Shown: one piece after another, positions 14,901-25,759 of the stretch
Numbering within the stretch: position 1 is the stretch's first letter
Layout of the letters: each line of letters begins with the position of its first letter
Assembly (NCBI GenBank): GCA_963210315.1
Contig: OY723320.1
Span: forward strand, 124,001-188,000
Source of the DNA: Rhynchopus euleeides
Lineage: Eukaryota; Euglenozoa; Diplonemea; Diplonemida; Diplonemidae
DNA length: 64,000 bases
Direction: 5' to 3'
Program-made: the position numbers and the translations under genes
Notes under the pieces: model-generated
Told to the model about the DNA's origin: nothing
The model's database searches: none
What the model saw: the letters and a program-made list of their open reading frames with translations, nothing else

Positions 14901-16255
14901 ACCTTGCCCAAGCCGGACGTCACCATGCTCTTGGCGGAGTCGCCCTCTGTCAGGATCAGCGTGCACAGGTGACCCTTCTTCGTGCCGGCGTCGTTCGCAT
15001 CGTCGAGCTTTGGGACGTTGATATTCCGCGACTTCCCCGCACCCGCAACCTTGGACGCCATCTGTTTGTTAATCTTGTTGTTGACCCTGTCCAGGATGCG
15101 CTCTGAAATCACCTTGTGCAGCGTATCGATCAGCTTCGGGGGGATATCGGGCACGGAGCCGAACTTGCTCTTTGTCGTGTTCAGCGTCTCCTTCGTCTGC
15201 GAGTCGAACGACGGGTTCTCGATCTTCGCGTTGACAAACACCCAGAGAAAGGGCTTCACTGCGGTGGTGGGGATGTCCTGGTTCTTCATCTTCTTCTTCA
15301 TCTGCTCCTTGATGAGGCGCACCACCTCCTGCACAACATACTCGACGTGCTTGCCACCCTTCATCGTACAGATCGAGTTGACGAACGACACCTGGTGGTA
15401 GTCGATGTTCGAGGGGCGGACGCACACCTGCCAGCGGTCCGTCGCAGCGTACGAAAACTTGCTCTTCTCCTCACCCAGGCCGGGGTACAGCTCAACGTAC
15501 TGCTCGAAGTGCTGCACCGGGGCGAGCTTCCCGTTGAGGGTCACCTTCAGCGTCTTGTCCGTCACGCCTGCAATGTCGATAACACGCTTCTCAAACAGTG
15601 ATGTGGTTTCCTCCTCAAAGGCCTCCATGCCGAACAGCTTGAAGTCAGGCCAGAAGGTGATGCACGTGAAATCCTCGCCCTTCGCATCCGTGATGTCTGC
15701 ATCGGTGCTCTTCGTCATGTTGTGCGTCCACGTTTTCTTGAAGGCCTTCCCCGTCTCGCCGTGCGACGTCTCCACCGTAAACTTTGTCGAGAAGATGTTT
15801 GCGAGCTTCGCACCGAAGCCGTTACGCCCGCCCGTTGTGCGCTTCTGGTCATCATCATAGTTTCCGGAGGTCAGGAGGTGCCCGAAGATCATGTCCGGAA
15901 TGTACAGCTTCTCCTTCTTGTGGATGTGCACTGGGATGCCGAGCCCGTTGTTCCACACCTTGACAAACCCCTTCTCCTTGTTGATGTCCACCTTGATCTT
16001 CGTCTGCGAATCATCCCGCTGCTTGTTGTCGGCTGCATTCACGAGAATCTCGTCGAAGATCTTGTAGAGCCCCGGGGCGTAGGTAATGTCGCGCAGCTCC
16101 ATCTGCTGGTCGCCCCAGTTGTAGATCCACTGCTTCTCCATAGTCTTCTCCAGGGAGCCGACGTACGTATCAGGGCGCTTCAGGATCTGCTCACGCAGCT
16201 CAAGCTTAGAGTATTGGTCATCGTAGTTTTCAGCGCGCTTCCTTTTCGGGGCCAT
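11978..16255 (-). CDS. TOP2: DNA topoisomerase II (type IIA)
   Basis: A single intronless frame encodes 1425 residues, the usual size for a eukaryotic enzyme that passes one duplex through a transient double-strand break. In order: GHKL ATPase (NAADN at 73-77, GRNGFGAK at 143-150), Toprim domain with the metal-binding EGDSAKS at 437-443 and DQDYDGS at 514-520, then the winged-helix breakage-reunion core with active-site Tyr776 in ARYIF, then a charged C-terminal tail (from about 1140) rich in Lys/Arg and Asp/Glu/Ser runs, typical of the nuclear regulatory tail. The start is set at the ATG giving MAPKRKR because homology begins there; an upstream frame extension is low-complexity. A pyrimidine-rich tract with a CCCAG precedes the ATG by a few bases and could be a splice acceptor for a leader. 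The stop is TAA. Confidence 0.97.
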   Translation of the reverse strand: MAPKRKRAENYDDQYSKLELREQILKRPDTYVGSLEKTMEKQWIYNWGDQQMELRDITYAPGLYKIFDEILVNAADNKQRDDSQTKIKVDINKEKGFVKVWNNGLGIPVHIHKKEKLYIPDMIFGHLLTSGNYDDDQKRTTGGRNGFGAKLANIFSTKFTVETSHGETGKAFKKTWTHNMTKSTDADITDAKGEDFTCITFWPDFKLFGMEAFEEETTSLFEKRVIDIAGVTDKTLKVTLNGKLAPVQHFEQYVELYPGLGEEKSKFSYAATDRWQVCVRPSNIDYHQVSFVNSICTMKGGKHVEYVVQEVVRLIKEQMKKKMKNQDIPTTAVKPFLWVFVNAKIENPSFDSQTKETLNTTKSKFGSVPDIPPKLIDTLHKVISERILDRVNNKINKQMASKVAGAGKSRNINVPKLDDANDAGTKKGHLCTLILTEGDSAKSMVTSGLGKVGRDRFGCFPLRGKLLNVRDASQAVISKCAEVQNLMKILGLKPNQKYTSTDQLRYGSVMIMTDQDYDGSHIKGLLINMFHALWPELIAIPGFLVQFITPIVKAFPVGSRDPEGNAVSFFTIPDFVEFKENQAATKKRWHYKYYKGLGTSSTKEAKDYFENIETHKIDFVYDNSGDDSKSIRLAFDKKMVDARKKWITDYKPNEDWVDYNVKSLGYSEFINKELILFSIADCERSIPNVIDGMKPGQRKILFCCFKRNLTREIKVAQFSGYVSEHAAYHHGEMSLQGSIVAMAQNFTGSNNLPLLVPCGQFGSRASGGKDASSARYIFTKLDPVTRCIFPKVDDNLLTYKDDDGLPVEPEHYLPIIPTALLNGTTGIGTGFSTSIPNHNPRDLIQAARELLDDKPLSDIVPWYRGFTGGIKETGDNTGKFVTEGVVSVVDSSVVRITELPVKYWSDSFKDELMKMQQKGIILEFRNHITGDEVDVDVAIRPDVLRSLRDSGALMEFFGLSTPLYYTNLICFDAHGTLHKYDRPADIIKEWFGVRFAGYIARKKFLIEELERTCLRLENMVRFIKEVNEGTLQVRNRKKQEILGDLKKHEYAPFTNESRKKIAKTAVVQDTTEPEPEAEETEEQAVHAALPSERYADRSAAQDANDEAGGYGYLLGMKIWSLTYERARQLEEQLKRARTDLDELRKTTEKEMWLADLNVLEEAVEKADRKWEEDVKGGASPAQAAPAKGKGRRKAVKKIQTRLEESDVKIPAKETDEQTKNRRAFIDKTLKKVQSSGKPKRKRAEADAEEDEDGVPTKKKPRSAADKAVKSAKKPPAKRSRRKVESDDECVPTEDTSDDDDDDEEEEGSEGSDSGDSDDSDDSDDASDEEDEPPAKKARKAATKKAPKPAAKRAAQNETIDVDDDSDEDEMVRKPARKPVLKAAPKLKAEVDDDDDDMYVLPLTLPDTPLRHTQAELRPGKEPRPR

Positions 16256-18602
16256 CCTGCTGGGAAGGGGCGGCACAAAGCGCTGTCCCGTCACCTGGGT
16301 GGGCGTGGGGGGTGGCCAGGAGAGGAGTTGTACAACGGGCAGGTGGGGCTGGGCGGACAGGTGGATGTGGCGGGCGCGGTTTGAAGAAACAACCCAGGCC
16401 CGGATCATGGATCCCCCACCACTGCCCCCCCACCGACCCCTGCCCGCCGGCCCACCACCCAACCCTCTTACCTCTTCTCCCCAAGGCGCATCACTTGTCT
16501 TCGAGCCCCCCCCCGCAACACGGCCTGAAGCTGTGAAGACTCAAGGCAGGGGAACGGGTGGGCAGTGGAGTCCAAGGAAATTTTAACAGCTGACCTCCTT
16601 CTCGTAATGCGGGATGTGTCCGAGATCTGGAGTACGATCGGCCTGTGTTGTGGCAGTATGCTGTGTGCAAAAATAAAGTTGGTTGGCGGTGGAAGCGATG
16701 AATAAGGAGGGGGTTGGGCTCTGGCAAGATGGTAATGTGAGGGGGGGGGGGGGGGGGTGGGGGTGAGGGGGAGCACGTGTCGGGGTGGGGTGGGGTGGGA
16801 GGAGCTTTCCGGTTCTATATTTTAACCCTGTCGCCCTCCCGCCTTGGAGGAAGGCTTTTTTCCCCCCCACCCAACACACGTACACACACACGCCACTGAC
16901 CACCACCCCCTCCTGCCAGAGGAAGCCCGCCGTCACCGGAGGAAAACGCCTCCACCACCTGCTGCCCCCTCCCTTCCCGACTGCCTGGCAACTGTTTTAT
17001 TGGAACGCAGACCTCACCACTGTGTGCGGGCACCACTACCCCAAGTCACTCGCAGCGGTGGGAGTGGAGGGGGGGGTGGGGGGGGGTCGCAAGATTCCAG
17101 CAAAAGCTTCGATGCCAGTGATTGTCTCTCTTTGTCTCTCTCGTATGATTGAGGTGTGTATATCCCCGTGACGAGGATGCCCGCACCCTACCATCGCTCT
17201 CTCGCTTTGGGTCTGGCTTGCCCCGTGTCTCCACCCCCGATGCTGGGCTGTACCGCCGAACTGTCAAAACAAAGGATGTCGCCGGAGCGGTTTTGCCCAA
17301 CCCCGTCTCAACCTCACACCACCCCACCCCACCCCGCGCCCCGGGCCCTCGCAACTCGGGGCCAACCCTGGCAGCACGCATCTGCTCTTCACTGCGGGGA
17401 TTCCCCAGGCAGGACCACAACACCACCACCGGGGTTGAAAACCCCCACAACACATCGCGTTGCACCACACGCAGGTGATGCCCTTCGGAGAGTGCAGAAC
17501 ATGCCAGAGACACCTTGTCCTCGCGGTCTTCTCTGCAACACACACACATACACACCACACAAAGCACAAAGCGGGGGGCATGGCTCTGCGGACAGGTTCC
17601 ATCTGAAGAGAAACAGAACAAGCCCCAAAGCCCATGCGGTTCGGTTACTTTTTAAAACTGGAGGGGGGGGGGGGCCCGGGGGGGGGGGGGGGGTGGTTGT
17701 TGCCTCTTTGCACTCCCTCCCAGCGATCTTGGGAGGGGGTGCAAAGAGGGGGTCGGGTTTGCAAAGATGTGTCCGGGTATCCCCCCTCTTTGTCCCAGCT
17801 TCACCACCAATTGCGTCGGGTTGGATAGGCCAGGAGCGTACCCCTCAAGCCCATAGGTAAGCATGCCGCTCCGACACGACACGTACGTCCTGCACCGGGT
17901 TTGCAGACTCGGGGCACGGCAGCAGCAGCCCCTGCCCCGCCCGCACCCCGCCCCCTCGGCCCCCACACACGCCTTTTGGAAACACGCGGTGGAAATCAGA
18001 ATCGGACAGCACATGAGCACCCTCAGGCCTCGAGGCTGCACGGCGCGGCAGTAAGTGCGCTGGGGGGTCGGGAGCTCGCCGTGGCGTGGGCTCAGGCAGC
18101 TACAGGCAAAAGAAGAAGAAGAAGGGGCACACACGTCACACAGGCGCCGTTGCTGCGGCCGATGGTTGCCAAGCAGCGCGTGACGTTGGGTGTGTGTAGC
18201 CGGTGCTGCCCCTGTTGCGGGGGACGGCATGTGTGACGGGCACCCTTTTGGATCAGGGGGAGAGGTGTCATTGCGCTGTGAGAAGCCAGTTCAGCGAGAA
18301 ATGCAGCCATTCCGCTTGTTCCTCACACGCGATGAATTGTAATGGGTGGCAGGGTGGCACGGGTTGTTTGACACACACCACCCCTTGATGCCAAGGGACT
18401 CCAGTCAAACTCGGTTATAACTATGTCGGGGCGATTGGTGGGTGCGTGGGGAGCAAGACATTGTTGTGGCCGAGACCACCACCACACAACACGACACCAC
18501 CCCACCCTCACAGGCGCTGTACGGGGGGCTAGCAGGGTGACGGCCTTACCCACAGGCGTGGCAGGTCCAGAGGCACTCTGGGGGTGGGGTGGGGGGTGGG
18601 GC
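16256..18602. other. Intergenic, no gene seen
   Basis: About 2.3 kb upstream of topoisomerase II holds homopolymer G runs (near 16741-16757 and 17660-17692), C/A-rich microsatellite-like sequence and one long hairpin (17703-17749), but no frame that looks protein-coding. Confidence 0.6.
17703..17749. repeat. Long hairpin (20-bp arms)
   Basis: An inverted repeat of 20 bp (arms 17703-17722 and 17730-17749, one mismatch) encloses a 7-base loop. The arm begins CCTCTTTGCAC. It sits just after a G run. Function is unknown; it could be a tiny MITE remnant. Confidence 0.7.
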
Positions 18603-20313
18603 TCATCGGCGGCGTCTATCACGTTCGCCCCTCCCGTCGCGTCGATCGCGATCGCGATCACGGTCGCAATTGCGATCGCGGTCGCGGTCACGATCACGAT
18701 CACGGTTCCGTTCGTCACGCCGTTCACGGTTCCGCTCCGAATCGCGGTCGGCGCTCCGTTCCCTGAAGAAAGGATGTTCAGTGGCACGCCTCCCCTCTAG
18801 CCGTTTGAATTGAATCATCAGCAGACCTCCCCACCCCCACCCCCATCCCATCCCAACCCATGCCCACATACCTCCTGCTACCGCGCCTGTCTGACTCCTT
18901 CTCCTTGCTCGGCAAGAGCCTTGCACGGCACGAGGGGCAGGTCGGGGGCACTTGCTCAGGGAGCACCTCGCGACACCTGCTGCACATGGGCGGCCGCCCC
19001 TCGGAGCCCTTGATCAGGAAGGTCACCTCAGCATCGTCCCTGCCACCCCGCCGCGGAGGTGGGCCGCCGGGCAGCGGCGGCGCACCACCGGGCCACACAC
19101 CCATGAAACCTGGAGGCAAGCCCAGCCCAGGCGGTGGGTGCAGCACGCCCTGGGGGCCGAAGGGGAAGAATCCCCCAGGCGGCCCGCCTCCGCGGGCTCC
19201 GCCGCCCGACCCGCCGATCGCGGCGCCCAGAAGCATGCCGATCGCAGCGTCGTGCTTCGGCTGCTTCCCGCGCTTGTCCTTCTTGTCACGCTTGTCCTTC
19301 TTCCCGCGTTTCCGCCGCTTCTTCTCCTTCCGCCTCTCCCGCCTGCGGCGGCGCCTGTCGGAGGACTCATCAGAATCGGTTGTCGTGTCGGAGGAGGAGG
19401 ACAGCGACAGCGGGGTGACGCTCCGCTTCGGGGGCCCGTTGTACCTCGACTTGCGCGACGGCCTCTCGGAACCCTCCCCGCGCGACGCGGCGCTGCGGGT
19501 GGAGGCGTAGGAGCCCAGCGGGCCGGTGGGGGGCGTCTTCTGCTTCTTCTTCCCCTCCTTCCCCGTCGCCTGGTGGAGGTGGTTCTCGCCGAACACCGCG
19601 GCCCGCGAGAGGAAGGAGAAGGAGCCATACTTCTCGACACGCACCCCGCCCAGCTTCAGGGCGTTCTCCTCATCCTCCTTCTGCTTCAGCGTGATGAACG
19701 CCATCTTCCGCCGCCGCAGGAAGATGACCCTCCCGGTGTCCGCGTTGATCTCCTCCGCAAGCTTCTCCGCAATCACCTCCGCATCCTCCCGCTCCAGCTT
19801 CGGGTGGATCGGGGTGACCAGCACGCCATACCCCTTCTTCTCCTTCACCACCAGCTCCCACTCGTCGGGCCCCAGGGAGGTCGTCCCTGCGAGGAAGGCG
19901 GCGTCGGGGCGGGGGGCAGGCGCGGTGTGTGAGGCTTCGTCGCTTGAATCGTCCGCTGCAAACATGTCACTCACCGGCTCTGGGAGGACGAGGCGGTCCC
20001 GGCGTTTCAGCTCCATCGCTTCTGCGTAGCTCGGAGGTGGCGAGTCGGGAGGGGGCCCGTAGCCCGGCAGGTAGCCTGTGAAGACAAGCCTCCCCATCGC
20101 AGGATCCGCAGCGTTGCCCCCCCCTTCGGACGGGAGGGGCTCGTCGTCGACAGCGCAGAAGTCCGCCTCGTCGTCGTCATCCCCTGCAGCCGCATCGCCC
20201 CCCCCAGCGGCAGGGCCGCCTCCGGCCCCGCCCGCCCCACCACCCTCGGCCTGTCCCTTGCTCAAGTCAGCCCCGGGGAGCTCCGAGGCGAACTCGTCGA
20301 ACACATCGTCCAT
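18603..20313 (-). CDS. Nuclear-type protein with zinc ribbon and Arg/Asp-rich tail (two exons)
   Basis: Exon 1 runs from the ATG at 20313 to 18872, the intron is 18763-18871 (GTATGT to TTCAG, 109 bp), and exon 2 is 18603-18762; the joined frame encodes 533 residues. The start gives MDDVFDEFASEL. Visible parts: acidic and glycine-rich N-terminus; a PPPSYAEA proline motif; a compact middle domain (about 180-270) that could be an RRM-like or other alpha/beta fold but was not recognised; a Ser-rich segment followed by a strongly basic Arg/Lys block (nuclear localisation); a Gly/Pro-rich stretch; a CxxC-CxxC zinc ribbon (CSRC and CPSC); and an exon-2 tail of alternating Arg-Asp. Arg/Asp and Arg/Ser tails are common in pre-mRNA splicing and processing factors, so an RNA-related nuclear role is a fair inference, not shown. 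Stop is TGA. Confidence 0.75.
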
Positions 20314-21326
20314 TGCGGCAGGGGGGTGGGTGGGCGGGGTGTGTGTGTGGGTGTGGGTGGGTAGGTCGGGGGTCACAACCCCCTCCCACACGCCTGGGGG
20401 GGTGGGGTGTGGGGTGCGGTTGTGTCGGCCCTGTTGCTGGAGGGGGGGAGGGGGTGGTGGGGTGGTAAGGTGGTGGGTGTGTGCCCGTCGCCCGATACAC
20501 CCCCCAAGTCGGGGGAATGAGGGAGTCAGTCCTTTGGACCGCCACTCAAAGAGGGGGGCAGTGTGGCGCAGTTTGACACAGAGTGGAGGCAGCCTTCGGG
20601 GGAAGAGTCGTGCTGGGGTGCTGGGGGCCTTCGCTCTAAACGCACACAAGATGCCCGCAAAGGGTTGGGGAAAGGGAGAAGTCGGGAGGAAACCCCCGGG
20701 AAAACTAATGGGGGTATCTTGAGCGCGTCGGTCGGTCACGTTGGGGAAGCTGCGAGTATCACCTCTGGCTAGAGTGAGAGATATCTCTGCAGGCTTGGCG
20801 TCAATGACTAAAACCTCGCATGAATCCCCATCCTATACGAAAGCTCCCGAACGTGACGGAGCCACTCGGCGAAAACCTGGCATCTGTCGTGACAATACGT
20901 GTGGGGGTGGGAAGGGCGAGGACCGTGGGGTGGGGGGAGTCGGGGCGGAACCAAGCTTCTCTGTGCGTTCTCCTGCCCAAACTCCGGGATGATCGCTGCT
21001 CCCGCAGAAACCTCATACACCCCCACAGTTCGAGGCAAGGTTCTGTTCACCTGCATCAAATGACTATTTTGCGGGTTTCTCGGGGGTGCTGTGCCTACTG
21101 AGACGGCTCGCCATCTTGTGCTACGCGCATGATAGCCAGGCAACCGGAAAGCTCACGGAAAAGCCTTCGTGGAGGGCTACGGGGCAAAGAAACACCCACC
21201 CCGCACCCCAGCTTCTGGAGCTGCCTTTGTTGCCCACAGTGCTGCTCCGCCCCTTCCTTGGCACTGGGAGGGGTCCTGCAGTCAAAGCAGAACCAATGCA
21301 ACCGGGTGAATAACAAGAGAGAGGGG

Positions 21327-21501
21327 GAGCAACGACAGCTGGTGTTCTTCGAACGCAGAACACCCCAGCCTTCCGCTTTCCGCCACGGTTGCGGCTCGGG
21401 CATGATGAAGAGGGGGGGGGGGGGGGGGGAGGGGGGGGCATGTGGGGGTGTGCTGTGGTAGCAACGACTTGTGTTCTTCGGAACGCAGAACACCCCACAG
21501 C
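21327..21501. repeat. Two copies of an imperfect palindrome
   Basis: A block of about 44 bp containing GTGTTCTTCGAACGCAGAAC (21342 onward) recurs at 21471 with one inserted base, followed in both cases by CACCCCA. Each copy can fold on itself (TTCT with AGAA). The two are separated by about 130 bp including a long G run. Confidence 0.7.
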
Positions 21502-21788
21502 CTGCTCGGCGTGTGAAGTGTTCGCAAAGGATCCGCACGGTGAAAAGTTTCCTGAGTTGGCGACGCCGAACTTACAAAAAGGGGGGGGGGGTAAAGAGTA
21601 GAATGTAGAATTGATAAAAAGGGGGGGGGGGATGTCGGGTTTCATTTGTTTTGTTTGTGCAACCTTCTGGGCAACTGCACGTTGGGGCGTGGAGTGTAGG
21701 CGAATAAAAGTCACTTCACCATTCAGCAGCAACCGCTCTTAGCCTGTATTTTGTTTGTTGATGCGTTGACGCTTCTACACACAAACCC

Positions 21789-21898
21789 TGGGGGCCTTCG
21801 CTCAGAACTGCAGAGAAGTGAGGAATGGCGAACCGCCTCACAAACTGGCTGCAAAGTGACACAGCTTGACACACAGTGGCACAGAGTGAAGGCCCCCA
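21789..21898. mobile_element. MITE-like element, TGGGGGCCTTC family
   Basis: A 110-bp segment is bounded by inverted ends TGGGGGCCTTCGCTC and GAGTGAAGGCCCCCA (14 of 15 positions pair). Two other elements in the window (56913-56968, 59588-59698) have the same kind of ends, so this is a family. There is no coding capacity. Confidence 0.65.
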
Positions 21899-22669
21899 CT
21901 GGAATGATAACCACACCCAGCCTGATGAAGGGTGGGGTTAGTGAATAGAGCACGTTTGGATGATTGCTGTGGTGGGTGACTTTCTGCTCACGCGAGTGTG
22001 CGGAAAAGCAGTGATCCCACTGAAACTTTTTTACTTCTGAACGCCTTCCGTGATCACGGTGCGTTTGACACAAAAAATCGTACTCCTTTCGCTTTATTAT
22101 AGACACCCTGTCCAGCAACTGTGGGAGAACAGTTCCGGACTACTTTTTGTTGAGCGCACACTTGCTGTCTCAAGGCTGTGTAGAGGCCCTGTGAAGTGGC
22201 ATGAGGTGCTAAACCAAAGCTTCAGTCGTACGATTTCCTTCGTTACTTCGCGACTTCGCTACGCTTCGTCGCTCGTAACTAGTAAAAAGACAAAAAAAAG
22301 GTGGGGGTGCTGGGCGGAAAGCATGTGCAGCAGGGTTGCCTTCGCTGGCAAGTGCACCAGGCGAGAGACCCTGCAGCGAAGAGAACAGAGCAGAGTGCCA
22401 CAACGGTTCCTGAGAACGAGCGGTGCGTCTTTTGCAGAAAAGACTGCCACAGACAGGGTTCGGTGTGCGGGACAGACCACATTCGCGGTGCACCTCACGG
22501 CAGCACTACGAAGGCCCAAGGTGGAGGCTCTCATTGCAAAACATGAAATCTCACTGGGAGGGGCACAGGGCGGGAGAGGGTGGCGGATGGCGGGTGGCAA
22601 CGTGGTGAGGACTGACCCCAAGACAGGGGCAGGGCAGTGCCTCTCCCGTCCCGCTGATCAGCGAGGGGG

Positions 22670-25600
22670 CTACGGGCATGTGGACAGCGCAAAGTCAGAC
22701 ACAGACCCGTCCAGCGGCGGGTCAGTAGCCCAGTGGCTGTGCCCGATGTAGTTGCCGGTGCGCTGCAGCAGCTGTGGGAGGAACACCGTCCCACGCACAC
22801 ACTCCACGCCGTCGATGTGCAGCACGCCGACGCCCTCCGTCGCAGACGTGCGGCTGATGGTGGCCTCAACGACGAAGGGCCTGCCCAGCGGGGATGGTGT
22901 TGCGCACGTGATGTGCTTCTGAGACCCGGCACGCCACACGTCAAAGGCCAGCTGTCCCGTCGTCCCGATCTGTGTGATCATCACGTTGTCCTGCCCAGGG
23001 CCGTTTGCGAAGTCGAACACACGGCCCCAGGGGCTGTGCGAGTTGAGGGACACTGTGGCACGGACGTAGAACTCGCCGCCAAAGGTCAGCGGTGTAGTTT
23101 CGCTGAAGTCAGCAGACGATGCAAATCTGACGGCATCGGTCGCGTCGCTGCAGGGAGCAGCAACCAACTGCGGGCACTTCGCCAGGACGAAGTCAGACAC
23201 AGTGCCGTCAAGTGCAGGGTCGTTCCAGTGACTCCGCCCGATGTAGTTGCCCGTCCGCACCACGTCAGCAGGCATGAACACCGCCCCACTTGCGCACATA
23301 TATCCATTGACATACAACTCAGCCCACCCGTCAACAGCAGAGCTGCCAACACGTGTCACCTTCGCCTCAACTGTGAAGGGCTGTCCAACAGGAACAGGTG
23401 TCGCGCAGGCGATGTCCTTCGGAGACCCATCACGAAACACACCAAAGGACAGCTGTCCCGTCGTCCCGATCTGTGTGATCATCACGTTGTCCTGCCCAGG
23501 GCCGTTTGCGAAGTCGAACACACGGCCCCAGGGGCTGTGCGAGTTGAGGGACACTGTGGCACGGACGTAGAACTCGCCGCCAAAGGTCAGTGGTGCAGTT
23601 TCGCTGAAAGTCGCAATGGTGTCGAACTGCACTGCAGTGGACGGGGTGGTGCACGGTGCCTGAATCGCAGGCGGAGCAGGTGTGGGAGGTGCGGAAGTAG
23701 GTGTGGCTGTCGCAGGAGTGAAGGAGTCACGGATATCCACCACTGTCATCTGCTGGTCGGTGTCGGTCTCCTGGAACACATGCGCATAGCCGTCGACAAA
23801 CGTCACGGCAGTGCAGAGGAACTGTGCAGACAGTGTGTAGGTCTTCACCAGGCGTACGTTGGAGAGGTCGCTCACATCCACCACATACAGCTTCGAGTTG
23901 CAATCGACAAGGATGGCGGTGTTCCCAGACACCGCCACGTCATTCACGTGAGCATGGGGGATAATCAGGTGGCGTCCCTCCGCAGGCTGTGCCTTGTTTG
24001 CGACGTTGTACACCACCACCCCACGCCGCTCTGTTGCAAACACCCAGTCACCACGTGCGTACGCACGTGTGTCATCGCTTATCAGCTTGGGCTTGTCAAC
24101 GCGCGAGAGGTACCCGACCTGCGACGGCGGGCTGGAAGCGGTATTGATGACGGCCAGGTCTCCGGTGTTCAACACCACATACAGGTAGCTACCCTGCGCG
24201 CACAGCGCCTGGTGCGTCGAACTATATAAACGACGCCACACCGCCTGAGGCTGTGAGATGACGCTGATGTCGACGATAGAGACGGTAGATCTTTTCAGCA
24301 GGAACAGAATGTCGCCATCAAGCACCACCACCTCCGCCTGGAACTGCAAAGATCCGTTGGTGTACACCTCGACAGGCGGCTCCACAGAGAAGTCCAGCAC
24401 AGACAGGCCACGGTTCGCGTGGACCATGAAGCCGAACCGCCCGTCAGGAGTGACCGCCATGGACCGAGGCGACCCCCGAGGTGATCCGAACACTCCCACT
24501 GTCGGCAGGATCCGAGGTGCCTGTGCATTCGACAGGTCGACACGCCCGAGGCCCGACCGCCCAAGCAGCAGTGCCACCTTCTGTGTATGGTGCAGCACCA
24601 CAGAGTAGAGGTAGCGGTAGGTCAGCGAGAATGGCGTGCCGCTGACAGGCGACGGCGTGGCAGGTGCGGGTGTTGGAGCACCTGGGGGCACCAGTGGGGC
24701 GGGCGCAGCTGTGTTCACAGGCGAGATATACTGCCGCACGTCGATGATCTCCACATAACCGTACGACTTAGTCTTCACAAAAGCGAGCCCGTTCCAGAGT
24801 GACACTGTGTCGGGCTCATCAGCAGTCTGGTAGGCCGCCACTTCATGAGGCTTTGAGGGGTCTGACACGTCAAACACAACCAGACGCTTCCGCTTGTCGT
24901 CGACGACGAAGGCGTACGTCCCCTCCACATGCACGTGCCGTGCTGACCCGCCCGGCAGCGAGATGCGTGCAATTGCGCGCATGTTCCCCACGGTCCCCAC
25001 ATCGCACACCACAAACCCGAGAGTACCTACCGCACCGTAGATGTAGTCGCCTCTCAGCTGCATCTGCATCAAAAACCCGCCAGGATTGAACCTGCCAACA
25101 TACTGCACGTTTGACTTGTCCCGCACATCGAACACCTCAATCAATGAGTGAACGTACGCGAAGGCGGTGTCATCCCTTGCAGCCACAAATTCCGCATAAG
25201 AGTTGGTGTTATGGATCTTGAAATCCGAAACCTCGACTGGCGCGGATGGGTCGCCGATGTCAATCACAGCCACGGTGCTTTGAGATGTCCACCGGCGGAG
25301 GTAAACGTACCTGCCGTGCAGCCCAAGGACCTTTCTGGAATCGACAGCCAGATCCCCACGCAGCTCAGGCATCTGCGACACGTAGTCCACCCCCCGGAAG
25401 TCGACGATCTGCAGGCGCCTCTCAGTCCCGACGCAGGCGAAGTCCTGTGCAGCTGTGAAGTGCAGGGTGGCGTAGTCCAGCGACAGCGACAGATTGCCCA
25501 ACAGCGTTCCAGGCGTGTTCAGCACATCCCGTGCATCGTAGAACACAAGCCCAGGCCACCGCAGGAACAGCACGACACCGTTGCGCACCTCCACAGCCGT

Positions 25601-25759
25601 GCTCTGCTCCTCATCGAGCACATGCACCGTGCCTTGCTGCACAGGTGCCCTGGTCAACGGTGCATCTGTGGGCGCAAGGGTCAGTCCCGGAGGAAAGGGT
25701 GTACTTTGCGCCAGTGATGCCACCGCTAGAGCAAGGCCGATGATGCCCCTGCCCACCAT
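22670..25759 (-). CDS. Secreted LVIVD-repeat protein with two LamG-like domains
   Basis: One exon encodes 1029 residues from the ATG giving MVGRGIIGLALAV, which begins a clear signal peptide (about 1-18). Residues roughly 30-680 consist of repeated units of the LVIVD type (for example VVDIRD, VIDIGD, VFDVSD, VVDVSDLSN), expected to form a beta-propeller, interrupted near 365-385 by a Pro/Thr/Ala-rich linker. A second PT-rich linker leads to two tandem concanavalin/LamG-like domains (about 715-860 and 870-1029), each containing GGEFYVRATVSL and ending in a TGNYIG...SDF motif. No membrane anchor follows, so the product is probably secreted or loosely surface-bound and carbohydrate- or protein-binding. 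The two LamG-like domains share an identical 141-bp DNA block (22949-23089 and 23450-23590). Stop is TAG. Confidence 0.88.
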   Translation of the reverse strand: MVGRGIIGLALAVASLAQSTPFPPGLTLAPTDAPLTRAPVQQGTVHVLDEEQSTAVEVRNGVVLFLRWPGLVFYDARDVLNTPGTLLGNLSLSLDYATLHFTAAQDFACVGTERRLQIVDFRGVDYVSQMPELRGDLAVDSRKVLGLHGRYVYLRRWTSQSTVAVIDIGDPSAPVEVSDFKIHNTNSYAEFVAARDDTAFAYVHSLIEVFDVRDKSNVQYVGRFNPGGFLMQMQLRGDYIYGAVGTLGFVVCDVGTVGNMRAIARISLPGGSARHVHVEGTYAFVVDDKRKRLVVFDVSDPSKPHEVAAYQTADEPDTVSLWNGLAFVKTKSYGYVEIIDVRQYISPVNTAAPAPLVPPGAPTPAPATPSPVSGTPFSLTYRYLYSVVLHHTQKVALLLGRSGLGRVDLSNAQAPRILPTVGVFGSPRGSPRSMAVTPDGRFGFMVHANRGLSVLDFSVEPPVEVYTNGSLQFQAEVVVLDGDILFLLKRSTVSIVDISVISQPQAVWRRLYSSTHQALCAQGSYLYVVLNTGDLAVINTASSPPSQVGYLSRVDKPKLISDDTRAYARGDWVFATERRGVVVYNVANKAQPAEGRHLIIPHAHVNDVAVSGNTAILVDCNSKLYVVDVSDLSNVRLVKTYTLSAQFLCTAVTFVDGYAHVFQETDTDQQMTVVDIRDSFTPATATPTSAPPTPAPPAIQAPCTTPSTAVQFDTIATFSETAPLTFGGEFYVRATVSLNSHSPWGRVFDFANGPGQDNVMITQIGTTGQLSFGVFRDGSPKDIACATPVPVGQPFTVEAKVTRVGSSAVDGWAELYVNGYMCASGAVFMPADVVRTGNYIGRSHWNDPALDGTVSDFVLAKCPQLVAAPCSDATDAVRFASSADFSETTPLTFGGEFYVRATVSLNSHSPWGRVFDFANGPGQDNVMITQIGTTGQLAFDVWRAGSQKHITCATPSPLGRPFVVEATISRTSATEGVGVLHIDGVECVRGTVFLPQLLQRTGNYIGHSHWATDPPLDGSVSDFALSTCP

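Larger units (their letters stand above)
20314..22669. other. Intergenic with small repeats
   Basis: No coding region stands out. It holds G runs (21411-21438, 21582-21591, 21621-21630), a duplicated imperfect palindrome (21327-21370 and 21459-21501) and a short MITE-like element (21789-21898). Confidence 0.6.

Noticed and set aside
11853..20000. Long plus-strand frames opposite topoisomerase II and the Arg/Asp-rich gene
   Set aside because: They are antisense shadows of GC-rich coding sequence with low-complexity products.
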